From NCBI GenBank assembly GCA_019218445.1, contig JAHUUM010000008.1, positions 1 through 64,000 on the forward strand: a stretch of DNA of 64,000 nt. The letters are read 5' to 3'. The DNA is from Weeksellaceae bacterium TAE3-ERU29. Lineage in GTDB: Bacteria; Bacteroidota; Bacteroidia; Flavobacteriales; Weeksellaceae. Of this stretch, positions 54,712 through 63,397 are shown in pieces. Numbering within the stretch: the first letter of the stretch is position 1; every line of letters begins with the position of its first letter. A model generated the notes under the pieces. It did no database searches. It had not been told where the DNA came from and was given only the letters and a program-made list of their open reading frames with translations. The position numbers were made by a program, and so were the translations under genes.

Positions 54712-55986
54712 ATGAAAATAGAACAACAACATATTGACTTTGTAAAAGAAGAATTTGCAAAAATACAAACAAAAGAAGATTTGTTGTGTTTATTAAATAA
54801 TGCAAAGAAAATTATATATAAAGGAAAATGCACACCTATCAGTTTGCGACAACTTACTTATTTTGCAAATCCAAATTTCTGTAAAGAACGTTATCGTTCT
54901 TTTACAATCAAGAAAAAGTCTGGAGCTGATAGACTTATTCACGCTCCAGAAAAAGGACTAAAATCTATTTTGCGTCCGCTTAATTTTATCTTGCAATGTA
55001 TAGATGATCCACATAAATCGGCAACCGGTTTTGTGTTAGACAAATCAATTGTAGATAATGCCAAAAAGCATATCGATAAGCCTTATGTCTATAATATTGA
55101 CATCAAAGACTTCTTCCATTCTTTTACCAAAAGTTGGGTGAAATATGGATTTATGACAGCTCCTTTTAACCTTGGAAAAGAAAAAGAAGATTTAGCCTTC
55201 TTATTGGCTAGTTTATGTACACATCCTTTTGAAATAGATGGGAAAATTCAGAATGTACTACCACAAGGAAGCCCAACTTCTCCTACAATTACAAATATTC
55301 TTTGTAAACGTTTAGACCGAAGGTTATCAGGTCTTGCTAAACGTTTTGGTGCTACTTATACACGTTATGCTGATGATATTACATTCTCGGCAATGTACAA
55401 TATTTTCAAGGAAGAAGAGAATCCTCAGCTTAATGAAAAAGGCCGTTATGATAATTTTATAGCAGAATTAGAACGCCTAATTACTCAAGAAAATCTCATC
55501 ATAAAAGAAGAAAAAGTTAGATTACAGAATAAAGATGCACGTCAAGAAGTAACTGGATTAGTAGTAAATGACAAAGTAAATGTCCGTCGTCGTTATGTAA
55601 AACAATTGCGTATGTGGCTATACTACTGGGAGAAGTACGGCTATAATAAAGCTAGTGAAATTTTTAGTCGTGATTATAAAGCAGATAAAGGACATGTGAA
55701 AAAAGGTACTCCTAACTTTGCTAATGTTTTAGACGGAAAACTTCAATTTTTAAAAATGGTAAAAGGCGAACAAGATGCTACTTATAAGAAGTTGAAGGAA
55801 AGATTTGATGTGTTAAAAGCAGAAATTGACCCCATAAATGAAGTATTAGATATATGGGAAGAAGAGGGTATTGAAAAGGCTATGGATTTTTATTCTAAGA
55901 GAAAAAAGACTCAACCTAAAAAGAAAAAAAATCCTGTAGTACGCACTATGACAATGGAAAAGCTTATGGCTCTCTTTGGTAAATAA
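54712..55986 (+). CDS. Retron-type reverse transcriptase
   Basis: Protein of 424 residues. Order of motifs: RSFTIKKKSGADRLIHAP (motif 1-like), VYNIDIKDFFHSF (motif A region), LPQGSPTSPTITNIL (motif B), YTRYADDITFS with catalytic YADD at 219-222, and EVTGLVVNDKVNVRRRYVKQLRMWLYYWEKYG (the retron VTG motif region), then LDGKLQFLKMVKGEQDATYKKL. It would copy the msd part of the RNA immediately upstream. The C-terminal tail (385-424) is very basic. The next gene starts 23 bp later. Confidence 0.95.
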   Translation: MKIEQQHIDFVKEEFAKIQTKEDLLCLLNNAKKIIYKGKCTPISLRQLTYFANPNFCKERYRSFTIKKKSGADRLIHAPEKGLKSILRPLNFILQCIDDPHKSATGFVLDKSIVDNAKKHIDKPYVYNIDIKDFFHSFTKSWVKYGFMTAPFNLGKEKEDLAFLLASLCTHPFEIDGKIQNVLPQGSPTSPTITNILCKRLDRRLSGLAKRFGATYTRYADDITFSAMYNIFKEEENPQLNEKGRYDNFIAELERLITQENLIIKEEKVRLQNKDARQEVTGLVVNDKVNVRRRYVKQLRMWLYYWEKYGYNKASEIFSRDYKADKGHVKKGTPNFANVLDGKLQFLKMVKGEQDATYKKLKERFDVLKAEIDPINEVLDIWEEEGIEKAMDFYSKRKKTQPKKKKNPVVRTMTMEKLMALFGK

Positions 55987-56009
55987 TTTTAAGCATTAAA
56001 AGTTTAATT

Positions 56010-57212
56010 ATGAATAAACAACAACAGAAGCAAAAGTTTATAGAAGAACTTTTAAAAAAATCTCATCGCTCAAACCCTTCGAATGTTGAGCGTATTTTAA
56101 GACTTGCTTCTAAGGAAGCTTTTAGAGTTTCAAATATTCAAACAAAAGAACAAAGGATAAGCTCTGAAATTCCAAGAGATGAGGAAATGGAGAGTAAAAA
56201 TTCTACAAATAAAAAAGAAAATAAGAAAAAGATACATAATCCTAAAAAAGTAGTAGGTTTTTTAAAGTTCTTTACTTTAGATAACTCAAATATAAAACTT
56301 AGTACACATTTGTGGGATCAAAGACTATATACAACTTATGAAGATTTTATTACTAAACTAGAAAAAGATCTTAAAGAACATAAGTTATATGATTTACAAA
56401 ATTATAGCTATAATTTATATTGGAATAAGCTATTTCCTTTTCTTAAACAAGATAAACTTACAGATATACAAAAGGAAGGAGATTATGGTTGGGGAAAACA
56501 TAAAATAAAAATAGGGTGGCAATTTCCTGATATCATAAGAGAATGGTGTAAAACACATTTTAATGACAAAGGAGAGTTAGCAAAACAGCCTTTTTCTATG
56601 GAAATTCCTCAAGAATTAAAACCGGAAAAGCCTATTGCAGGAAAAACTATTAAATATTTTGAAGATGTAGTAAATCTATTTAAAAAAGAGATAGAATTCC
56701 GTGATAATGATTTGTATAAAGAATTCCGTATAATTACTAAGAGAGACTTAAAAGCTGAGAGTTTTGATATTAGTGGACTTGAATCATTGAGGGGTTGTAG
56801 TTTCTATACAAATACAGAGTATGTGTCAAAAGCTATTAGTCGTGTTTTTAAAATGATAGATAGTCGCCCAGAAAGCCCTAGAATTTCTATTTTTTGTGAT
56901 TATTTAGAAGAAAGCAATGAATATCATATAAAAATAACTCATGTAAATTCATTCTGTAATAAAGATTTAAGACACCCTAAACTATTACTCCAAAATAATG
57001 AAGATAGCGGCGATATAGGAGCTATTAAAAATGATTTAATGAGCCTCTGTGACTTTTCTATTATATCTAAGTTTAAAAAAGATAATAAAATTGTTTTTGC
57101 AGAGATAGAATACCTTTACAAGGGGGTAGATAACAAAAATTATAAACCAAAAGTAAATATTATAGAGAGTGAACCAGAAGGATTCACATTTAATTTTAAA
57201 TTCCCTGTTTAA
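56010..57212 (+). CDS. Retron-linked protein, possible histidine-kinase-like ATPase
   Basis: Protein of 400 residues. Residues 1-80 are very basic and charged. The C-terminal half has a possible GHKL-ATPase layout: a helix VSKAISRVFKMID in the N-box position (without its usual asparagine), the strand ISIFCDYLEESNEYHIKITHVNSF, then GDIGAIKNDLMSLCDFSIISKF like the G2-type box (GxG replaced by GDIG), and a final strand. This is a weak inference. It shares one base with the stop of the next gene (57212), which suggests translational coupling and one complex. Confidence 0.5.
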   Translation: MNKQQQKQKFIEELLKKSHRSNPSNVERILRLASKEAFRVSNIQTKEQRISSEIPRDEEMESKNSTNKKENKKKIHNPKKVVGFLKFFTLDNSNIKLSTHLWDQRLYTTYEDFITKLEKDLKEHKLYDLQNYSYNLYWNKLFPFLKQDKLTDIQKEGDYGWGKHKIKIGWQFPDIIREWCKTHFNDKGELAKQPFSMEIPQELKPEKPIAGKTIKYFEDVVNLFKKEIEFRDNDLYKEFRIITKRDLKAESFDISGLESLRGCSFYTNTEYVSKAISRVFKMIDSRPESPRISIFCDYLEESNEYHIKITHVNSFCNKDLRHPKLLLQNNEDSGDIGAIKNDLMSLCDFSIISKFKKDNKIVFAEIEYLYKGVDNKNYKPKVNIIESEPEGFTFNFKFPV

Positions 57213-57829
57213 TGAAAAAAATAATATTAATAGAAGACAGACCTAAGAGACAAACTCTTTTTTTAGGAGATAACAATGTAAAAAAACTGGAATCTATAGA
57301 AAATCTTTATCTTCCAAAAGAAGACAAATGTCGATTATACATGGAAAAAATTAACTCTAATGAAATAGAGGAACTTAAAGAATATGATATGATTTTGATT
57401 CATAGGTCCAGTCTCAAGAGAGAAGGATTAGAAAATATTGAAATATTCTGTAAGGAAGAGAGTAAAGATTTAATTTTATTTTCGGGGGGGAACTCTCAAT
57501 ATATCTACTCTAATGAACCCTATCAAAATTTAACAATTAATTCAAAAGACTTTTATTCTGAAAATTTAATTGGTTTTATAACGAACTATATAAATGGAAA
57601 CTCTGAAAGCCTACTCGAATTAATTTATAAATCTAATTGGAAATTAGGAGAAATGATGAAATATCGTTTACTCAATGAAAAATATCATCAAGAAAAAGAT
57701 ATAGAGATTCAAATAGAAATAGAAGATAAACTTAATATGATAAAAGAAACCCTCTCTTTACAAAGGAATAATAACAATTATAAAGAAGAAATTGATAGAA
57801 ACATAGAAAAAATAATTAAATCATTATGA
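57212..57829 (+). CDS. Pseudo-receiver-like protein with coiled coil
   Basis: Protein of 205 residues. The N-terminal part follows the receiver pattern: KKIILIEDRP (beta1, acidic pair), EYDMILIHRS (beta3, with the phospho-aspartate replaced by histidine), KDLILFSGG (beta4). Residues about 135-205 are polar helices, probably a coiled coil. It contains a run of seven G (57484-57490) within codons for S-G-G. The gene starts at the last base of the previous stop region and overlaps the next gene by 4 bp. Confidence 0.6.
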   Translation: MKKIILIEDRPKRQTLFLGDNNVKKLESIENLYLPKEDKCRLYMEKINSNEIEELKEYDMILIHRSSLKREGLENIEIFCKEESKDLILFSGGNSQYIYSNEPYQNLTINSKDFYSENLIGFITNYINGNSESLLELIYKSNWKLGEMMKYRLLNEKYHQEKDIEIQIEIEDKLNMIKETLSLQRNNNNYKEEIDRNIEKIIKSL

Positions 57830-59604
57830 ATGCTCTCTTAATACACAATGATAATCTACCTACAGATCTCACAGAAGGGTTTAAAGATAGACTTCTATTC
57901 AACATATCTCAAGCAACTACAATGGAATATGATTTCTCTTTTGACAGAGAAGCTCACAACCAATTAAAAGAAGTACTTAAAGATAAGCTTTTTGATGTTA
58001 TATTTATACCTTATACTTTATCAAATCAAAATTACCTTGAACTATCAGGCTTGCGTTTAGCATTACATATCAGACTAACTAAAGAATTTGGACATCACAA
58101 AGTCCCTATCGTATTCATAGGTCATGAAACAGCAGAACAGATAATGAAACTTTCAGATTTGGGAACGATTCTATTTACTTCCGGCATATTTACAACTAAT
58201 AAATTTGATATTGAGGATATAAAAAAACAATATAAATGGATTTTAAATGAATGGAAGCCTGAAAAAGAAGCTAAACTAAATAATTTTGAATACAATCAGT
58301 TTCTTGATAAAATCCAAATTAAGCCTGCGGGAAACTACCAATCTCACCATAGTATTGATAACGAATTGACTCTTGCCAGGTGGTCTGAATATCTAAAATG
58401 CGATGATAATATACCTGAAGTTAAAAACAATTTGAATTTCAATCTTTATTTTAAATATAGCAGATGTTTAAATCCACTAACTCCCATAAAGAATCCCATT
58501 AATCCATACTGCATAAATATAAAAAAAGCAAAAATTTTATTAATAGATGATGAAGCAGAAAAAGGTTGGCAAAAATTTTATGATACATTTTTTAAAAATA
58601 GTAAGTCATCAATAGAATTTGATTATTTGAAGGATATTGATTTTAAAACTTTATCCCAAGAAGAAATAATAAAAGAAGCTGTCAAAAGAGTTAGAGATTT
58701 TGATCCGAATATCGTCTTATTAGATTTAAGATTATGCGATGATGATTTTGATGATAATATAGATCCTAAAAAACTTACTGGATATAAAATTACAAAGCAA
58801 ATAAAAGATATTAATAGAGGAATACAGGTTATCATTACAACCGCTTCTAACAAGGTATGGAATTACGAAACATTATATGATGAAGGTATAGATGGATATA
58901 TTCTAAAAAATACTACCTTTAATATAGCTGAAGATATCAAAAACTTAAGAAATGTCATCTCAAAAAGTATTGAGAGAAAATATTTGAAAGAGTTCTATAA
59001 AAAAATGAGTTTGCTAAAAAATAACTTCAAAGAACTTTTTTTAAATGATGATTATACACTATCTGAAATAGAAAATTTCCTTAATATATCCTATAATTTA
59101 CTAGAACAGGTAAAACCAAATGATAACACAACCAATAAATATTTTAACTATGCTTTTTTACAATTATATTTGATTATTGAACTATTAGCGAATCGACAAG
59201 ATTTCTTAAAAGTAGAAGGCAGAGAAAATTGTTCTATTGAGATAGAAAATAAAGATATTTATATTCAAAAAGTATATAATGAAGGCGTAAAACGTGCTAT
59301 TAAATTTGATGAAAAAAATCATTATTACACCTTAAAACAAGATGATAATCCTGAAAAGACAAATCCTGACCTAAACTTCAAAATATCTTCTTTACTTATA
59401 TTTAGATATGGTAATGAGAACTCATCTGTCAAGGGTTGGCCTAATATTAATAAAAATAGAAATACAAAAGTATCCCATTATAACAATAAGCAAAAAGGAG
59501 AAAATATTAAGATTTGTGATATAAATGAAATTCTTGACTTTTTAGTTTATATATCAGATCAAGATAATGTAAATAATAAAAATATAGATAACGGGTTACA
59601 TTAA
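57826..59604 (+). CDS. Receiver-domain protein with HEPN-like C-terminus (predicted effector)
   Basis: Protein of 592 residues. Residues 1-140 form a pseudo-receiver (MNALLIHND, FDVIFIPYT). Residues 235-385 form a complete receiver: AKILLIDDE (D241, D242), IVLLDLRL (phospho-D300), VIITTAS (T338/T339) and GYILKN (K361). The C-terminal part is helical with WPNINKNRNTKVSHYNN, which matches the HEPN RNase motif R-N-x4-H (R545, N546, H551). HEPN proteins cut RNA in toxins and defence. Transcribed 4-bp overlapping with the preceding gene. Confidence 0.75.
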   Translation: MNALLIHNDNLPTDLTEGFKDRLLFNISQATTMEYDFSFDREAHNQLKEVLKDKLFDVIFIPYTLSNQNYLELSGLRLALHIRLTKEFGHHKVPIVFIGHETAEQIMKLSDLGTILFTSGIFTTNKFDIEDIKKQYKWILNEWKPEKEAKLNNFEYNQFLDKIQIKPAGNYQSHHSIDNELTLARWSEYLKCDDNIPEVKNNLNFNLYFKYSRCLNPLTPIKNPINPYCINIKKAKILLIDDEAEKGWQKFYDTFFKNSKSSIEFDYLKDIDFKTLSQEEIIKEAVKRVRDFDPNIVLLDLRLCDDDFDDNIDPKKLTGYKITKQIKDINRGIQVIITTASNKVWNYETLYDEGIDGYILKNTTFNIAEDIKNLRNVISKSIERKYLKEFYKKMSLLKNNFKELFLNDDYTLSEIENFLNISYNLLEQVKPNDNTTNKYFNYAFLQLYLIIELLANRQDFLKVEGRENCSIEIENKDIYIQKVYNEGVKRAIKFDEKNHYYTLKQDDNPEKTNPDLNFKISSLLIFRYGNENSSVKGWPNINKNRNTKVSHYNNKQKGENIKICDINEILDFLVYISDQDNVNNKNIDNGLH

Positions 59605-59613
59605 TTATTACTA

Positions 59614-59653
59614 TGCACATCTACTGCACAGTTCTATTTTATATTTGCATCAA
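59614..59653 (+). promoter_or_regulatory. Promoter of the helicase/TPR pair, copy of the retron promoter
   Basis: TGCACA at 59614 and 59625 (11-bp spacing), 6 bases, then TTTTATATTTGCATCAA (59637-59653) with the -7 element TATATTTG. The ATG at 59665 is 11 bp after the block. Same spacing as 54431-54470, so the same factor may bind both. Confidence 0.7.
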
Positions 59654-59664
59654 ATAAGAAAAAG

Positions 59665-61887
59665 ATGACTATTTTTGACTACTTTCAACATATCACTTTA
59701 ACGAATGACCAACGTAATGCAGTTGAGCAGTTCGCTTCTTTTTTAGAAAGCGATAAAAGGATTTTTATCCTTAAAGGATATGCAGGGAGTGGTAAAACAA
59801 CCCTACTAAAAGGCTTTGTTCAGTATCTGGAAGCATTAGAAAAAAACAATTACCTAATGGCACCTACGGGAAGAGCAGCAAAAGTAATTAACCAAAAAAC
59901 AAAGTTTAAAGCAACTACTATTCATAAAAGAATCTACAGCCTTGATGGTTTAGAAGAAATAGAAGAAAAAAATAATTCTGATGAGGATAAAGATGTGTCT
60001 TTTATCTATCAATATAAACTCAGAAATGATAATGAGGCTCATCACTCTATTTTTATTGTAGATGAGGCTTCTATGATTTCTAATGTGCTAAGTCAAGGAG
60101 AATTCTTCCGATTTGGAGATGGATATTTACTTGATGATTTAGTCAGTTATAGTCAAGTTGCAACCCCAAATGCAGAAAGTAAAATTATTTTTGTGGGAGA
60201 TCCCGCTCAGTTACCACCTATCCGAATGAACTTTTCACCGGCTTTGGATGAAAAGTACTTAAAAGAGAAATACGACTTAGATGCTGTTTCTGTAGAAATG
60301 AAAGAGGTAAAGCGTCAAGATACAAACAATGGAATATTACATTCTGCTACTAACCTAAGAAAATGCCTTACTTCCGGATATTTTAATGATTTTGACTTGA
60401 GAGCAAATAATAAAGATATTTTCAATCCCTCTTATGAGAATTTTATTGAAACGTACAAAGCACAAACTAAGAAAAAAATCATTATTTGCTATCAAAATAA
60501 GACAGCTCTTGGTCTAAATAAAACCATTAGAGAAAATAAATTTGGGAAAGAGTTACCTATTCAGCCCTCTGACATTGTCATCATAGGAAATAATAATTAC
60601 AATCTTGATATAATGAACGGAGAGTTTGCTGTAGTTGTAGATGTTGACTCAAATACTGAAAAAAGAGAGATTAGTTATAATAAGAGAGGTGGGGGAAAAG
60701 AACGAGTAACTTTAGAGTGGAGAAAAATAACTCTCAAGATGCGTAGTGAAGACAACGGAATAAAGATAGTAGAAGGATTAATGTTAGAAAACTATCTTTA
60801 CGGAGATAATTATTTAACAAGAGAAGAACAAATCGCTCTTTATATAGATTTTAAGAATAGAAATCCTAAACTAAAACCTAAAACAGAACCATTTAAAGAG
60901 TCCTTAAAGAGTGATAAATATTTTAATTGTATTCAATTAAAGTACGGATATGCCATTACTTGTCATAAGGCTCAAGGTGGAGAATGGGATAATGCTTTTG
61001 TTTTTTGGGATAAAGGCACAAAAAAAGGATTTAATTTTTGTGCATCAGAACAGACGATTGTTGGAAAAGACAATGCAGACTTTTACCGATGGGCTTATAC
61101 TGCGGTTACGCGAGCATCAGAAAAACTATTTTGCATCAATCCACCTCATTTTTCTTCTCATTCTGAAATGAATTTTATTGATATACAAGTTCAAAAAGCT
61201 TTTGATAAATTGACAGGAACATCATCTCATTCCATTGAATTAGAATTAACGGAAGATATCAATAATGAACTTAAAAAGTTTCATTTAGAGGATGCTCCCC
61301 TCCCTATTCAAGATCATTTTATTGAGCGTTGGTATCATTTAAGAAAGCATTATATAGATATTTTCAGCTGGGAAAGAGTCGGTTATGAAATCCGTTATTT
61401 ATTCAAAAGAGGTGATGAAACAGCTTCTTTTAAATATTGGGTAAACGGAAAAAATGAATTTAAAAGTAATTTCCAAAAAATTCCAAAACAAACTTCTTCT
61501 GATGAGTTATTCAATACTATTTCAAAAATCCTTGAAAGTAGTGAGAAAATTGTCGTAAACCGAAATAATGCAGAAGGAATTTTAACCCAAGTAGCTTTCC
61601 ATTTTGAAATAGAAGAAAACAGCCCTTTCTTAAATAATTTATATGATCATCTATCTGAAATCTTAAAAGAAAAAGGTATCTTTATAACAGATGTAACACA
61701 TTTAGATTATAAAGAAAGATATACTTTTGAAAAGGGAAATACTTCTTGTGTTATTGATTTTGAATATAATGGAGGGGGATTTTTTGGAAGAGTATTACCT
61801 CTTGAAAAGAAATGCAATAATCAAGAAATATTAGACACTGTAAAACAGGCTATAAATCACATCAAATACCCAGAATATGTCAAATAA
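59665..61887 (+). CDS. SF1B helicase, RecD/Pif1/Dda-like
   Basis: Protein of 740 residues. Walker A GYAGSGKTT at 38-46, motif Ia APTGRAAKVI, motif II VDEASM (132-137), motif III GDPAQLPPI (178-186), motif V region TCHKAQGGEWDNAFVFWD (432-449) and motif VI YTAVTRASEKLF (478-489). This is a DNA helicase fold. Residues about 510-740 have no motif known to me. It overlaps the TPR gene by 11 bp. It may unwind phage or retron DNA; the role in defence is inferred from position and promoter. Confidence 0.88.
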   Translation: MTIFDYFQHITLTNDQRNAVEQFASFLESDKRIFILKGYAGSGKTTLLKGFVQYLEALEKNNYLMAPTGRAAKVINQKTKFKATTIHKRIYSLDGLEEIEEKNNSDEDKDVSFIYQYKLRNDNEAHHSIFIVDEASMISNVLSQGEFFRFGDGYLLDDLVSYSQVATPNAESKIIFVGDPAQLPPIRMNFSPALDEKYLKEKYDLDAVSVEMKEVKRQDTNNGILHSATNLRKCLTSGYFNDFDLRANNKDIFNPSYENFIETYKAQTKKKIIICYQNKTALGLNKTIRENKFGKELPIQPSDIVIIGNNNYNLDIMNGEFAVVVDVDSNTEKREISYNKRGGGKERVTLEWRKITLKMRSEDNGIKIVEGLMLENYLYGDNYLTREEQIALYIDFKNRNPKLKPKTEPFKESLKSDKYFNCIQLKYGYAITCHKAQGGEWDNAFVFWDKGTKKGFNFCASEQTIVGKDNADFYRWAYTAVTRASEKLFCINPPHFSSHSEMNFIDIQVQKAFDKLTGTSSHSIELELTEDINNELKKFHLEDAPLPIQDHFIERWYHLRKHYIDIFSWERVGYEIRYLFKRGDETASFKYWVNGKNEFKSNFQKIPKQTSSDELFNTISKILESSEKIVVNRNNAEGILTQVAFHFEIEENSPFLNNLYDHLSEILKEKGIFITDVTHLDYKERYTFEKGNTSCVIDFEYNGGGFFGRVLPLEKKCNNQEILDTVKQAINHIKYPEYVK

Positions 61888-63382
61888 AGTTACAGAATTA
61901 AGGAAAGCAGGAAAACTAAGCGAAGCCCTAGAATTAGGTTTACAAAATTTAGAAGAAGCTCCCGAAAATATATGGAATAAACGTGCTATTTCGTGGGTGT
62001 ATTATGAGTTTTTAAAAAATAATAAAGAGGCTGAAAATTTTGATATATTCAAAGAGAACTTAATCAAAATAAAAGAGCTAAACCTACCCAAAGATGAGAA
62101 TATGTTATTTGACAACTGTGCTTGGCAAATAGGGAGTTTTGTCTTTGCGTTACAAAAAGAAAAACAAGTTGATTACTCCAAAATAAATGAGATTTTTGAA
62201 ATCATTAAAGATTTTCATTTTTCAAGACCTTCTGAAGGTTTTTCTTTCTTGTACAAGGCATTTCATAAAGCTTATAAAAACAAAGAAGAATACTTTACAT
62301 TTGCCGATTGGTGGGATTTTAATAACTTTAGAGAAGAAGACTATCAAAAAGAAGAGATAAACGGGCGAAAAATAATGGCTGTTGCAGAACAAGCCTACGT
62401 TGCTTATGCTAAAAAACTATTAGAAGGAGAGGCTACTGATGCTTTTGGTATATTTAAAAAAGTAAACAAGGAAAAAGTAAAAGAATTTCTCCCTAAATTA
62501 GAGAAATTGAATGAGAGTCATCCGGAATACCAATATCCTCCCTATTATATTGCTAAATTGCTTTTAGAATTAGGAGACAAAGAAAATATTTTATCTGCAT
62601 TTCTTCCTTTTGCTAAAAAGAAGAAAAATGATTTTTGGGTATGGGAATTATTAGCGGACGTCTATACTAACAAAGATATTCAATTTGCTTGTTATTGCAA
62701 AGCTCTAAGTTTAAAAACACCTGAGGATTTTTTAGGTAAACTAAGACTTACCTTTGCAAAAGTTTTAACAAACAAACAGATGTATAATGAAGCTAAAACC
62801 GAAATAGAAAAAGTACGTCAAACGTATGAAAATAATGAATGGCGAGTTCCACCTCAAATAGCACAATGGCAAACAGAGGATTGGTATAAAACAGCTCAAG
62901 CAAAGCCAAATAATAGAGATTTATATTCTAAGCATAAAGAGATTGCAGAAGAACTTCTATTTCAAGATATTCCTGAGGAAGTTGTAGCTGTTGAATATGT
63001 AAATAAAGAAAAAAGTATTATTAATTTTATAAAAGATAAAAATAAACATGGTTTCTTTAAATATAAAAATCAAGTTACCCCAAAAGTAGGAGATATTTTA
63101 AAAGTTCGACTTAAAGGGAATGAAGAAAATAATTTTTATCAAGTTCAAACACTGAGAAAAGCAGACATTAACGAAACTTCAGAAGCTATCAAGAGCTTCG
63201 AAGGGAAACTAAAAATTATCCCTCAAGGTTTCGGCTTCATTGAAGATGTTTTTATAGACTCAGGAATCATAAATAGGTCTAATCTATTAGATGGTAGTTT
63301 TTATAAAGGAAGAGCCATTCTTTCATTCAATAAAAAGAAAAAAGAATGGGGTTGGAAAGTTCTGAATGTAGAAACTGATTAA
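61877..63382 (+). CDS. TPR-like protein with C-terminal OB-fold (cold-shock-like) domains
   Basis: Protein of 501 residues. Helical repeats at about 1-340 (LRKAGKLSEALELGLQNLEEAPENIWNKRAISWVYYEFLKNN). Two OB-like stretches follow: INFIKDKNKHGFFKYKNQVTPKVGDILKVRLKG and FEGKLKIIPQGFGFIEDVFIDSGIINRSNLLDG, the second being close to a cold-shock domain. It likely binds nucleic acid and works with the helicase, to which it is translationally coupled by an 11-bp overlap. Confidence 0.8.
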   Translation: MSNKVTELRKAGKLSEALELGLQNLEEAPENIWNKRAISWVYYEFLKNNKEAENFDIFKENLIKIKELNLPKDENMLFDNCAWQIGSFVFALQKEKQVDYSKINEIFEIIKDFHFSRPSEGFSFLYKAFHKAYKNKEEYFTFADWWDFNNFREEDYQKEEINGRKIMAVAEQAYVAYAKKLLEGEATDAFGIFKKVNKEKVKEFLPKLEKLNESHPEYQYPPYYIAKLLLELGDKENILSAFLPFAKKKKNDFWVWELLADVYTNKDIQFACYCKALSLKTPEDFLGKLRLTFAKVLTNKQMYNEAKTEIEKVRQTYENNEWRVPPQIAQWQTEDWYKTAQAKPNNRDLYSKHKEIAEELLFQDIPEEVVAVEYVNKEKSIINFIKDKNKHGFFKYKNQVTPKVGDILKVRLKGNEENNFYQVQTLRKADINETSEAIKSFEGKLKIIPQGFGFIEDVFIDSGIINRSNLLDGSFYKGRAILSFNKKKKEWGWKVLNVETD

Positions 63383-63397
63383 ACAAAAACTCCCTCA

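Noticed and set aside
54712-55986. Reverse transcriptase as a group II intron or diversity-generating element
   Set aside because: No intron domain V-like hairpin, maturase or endonuclease domain, and no template/variable repeat; the upstream RNA and the VTG motif region fit a retron.
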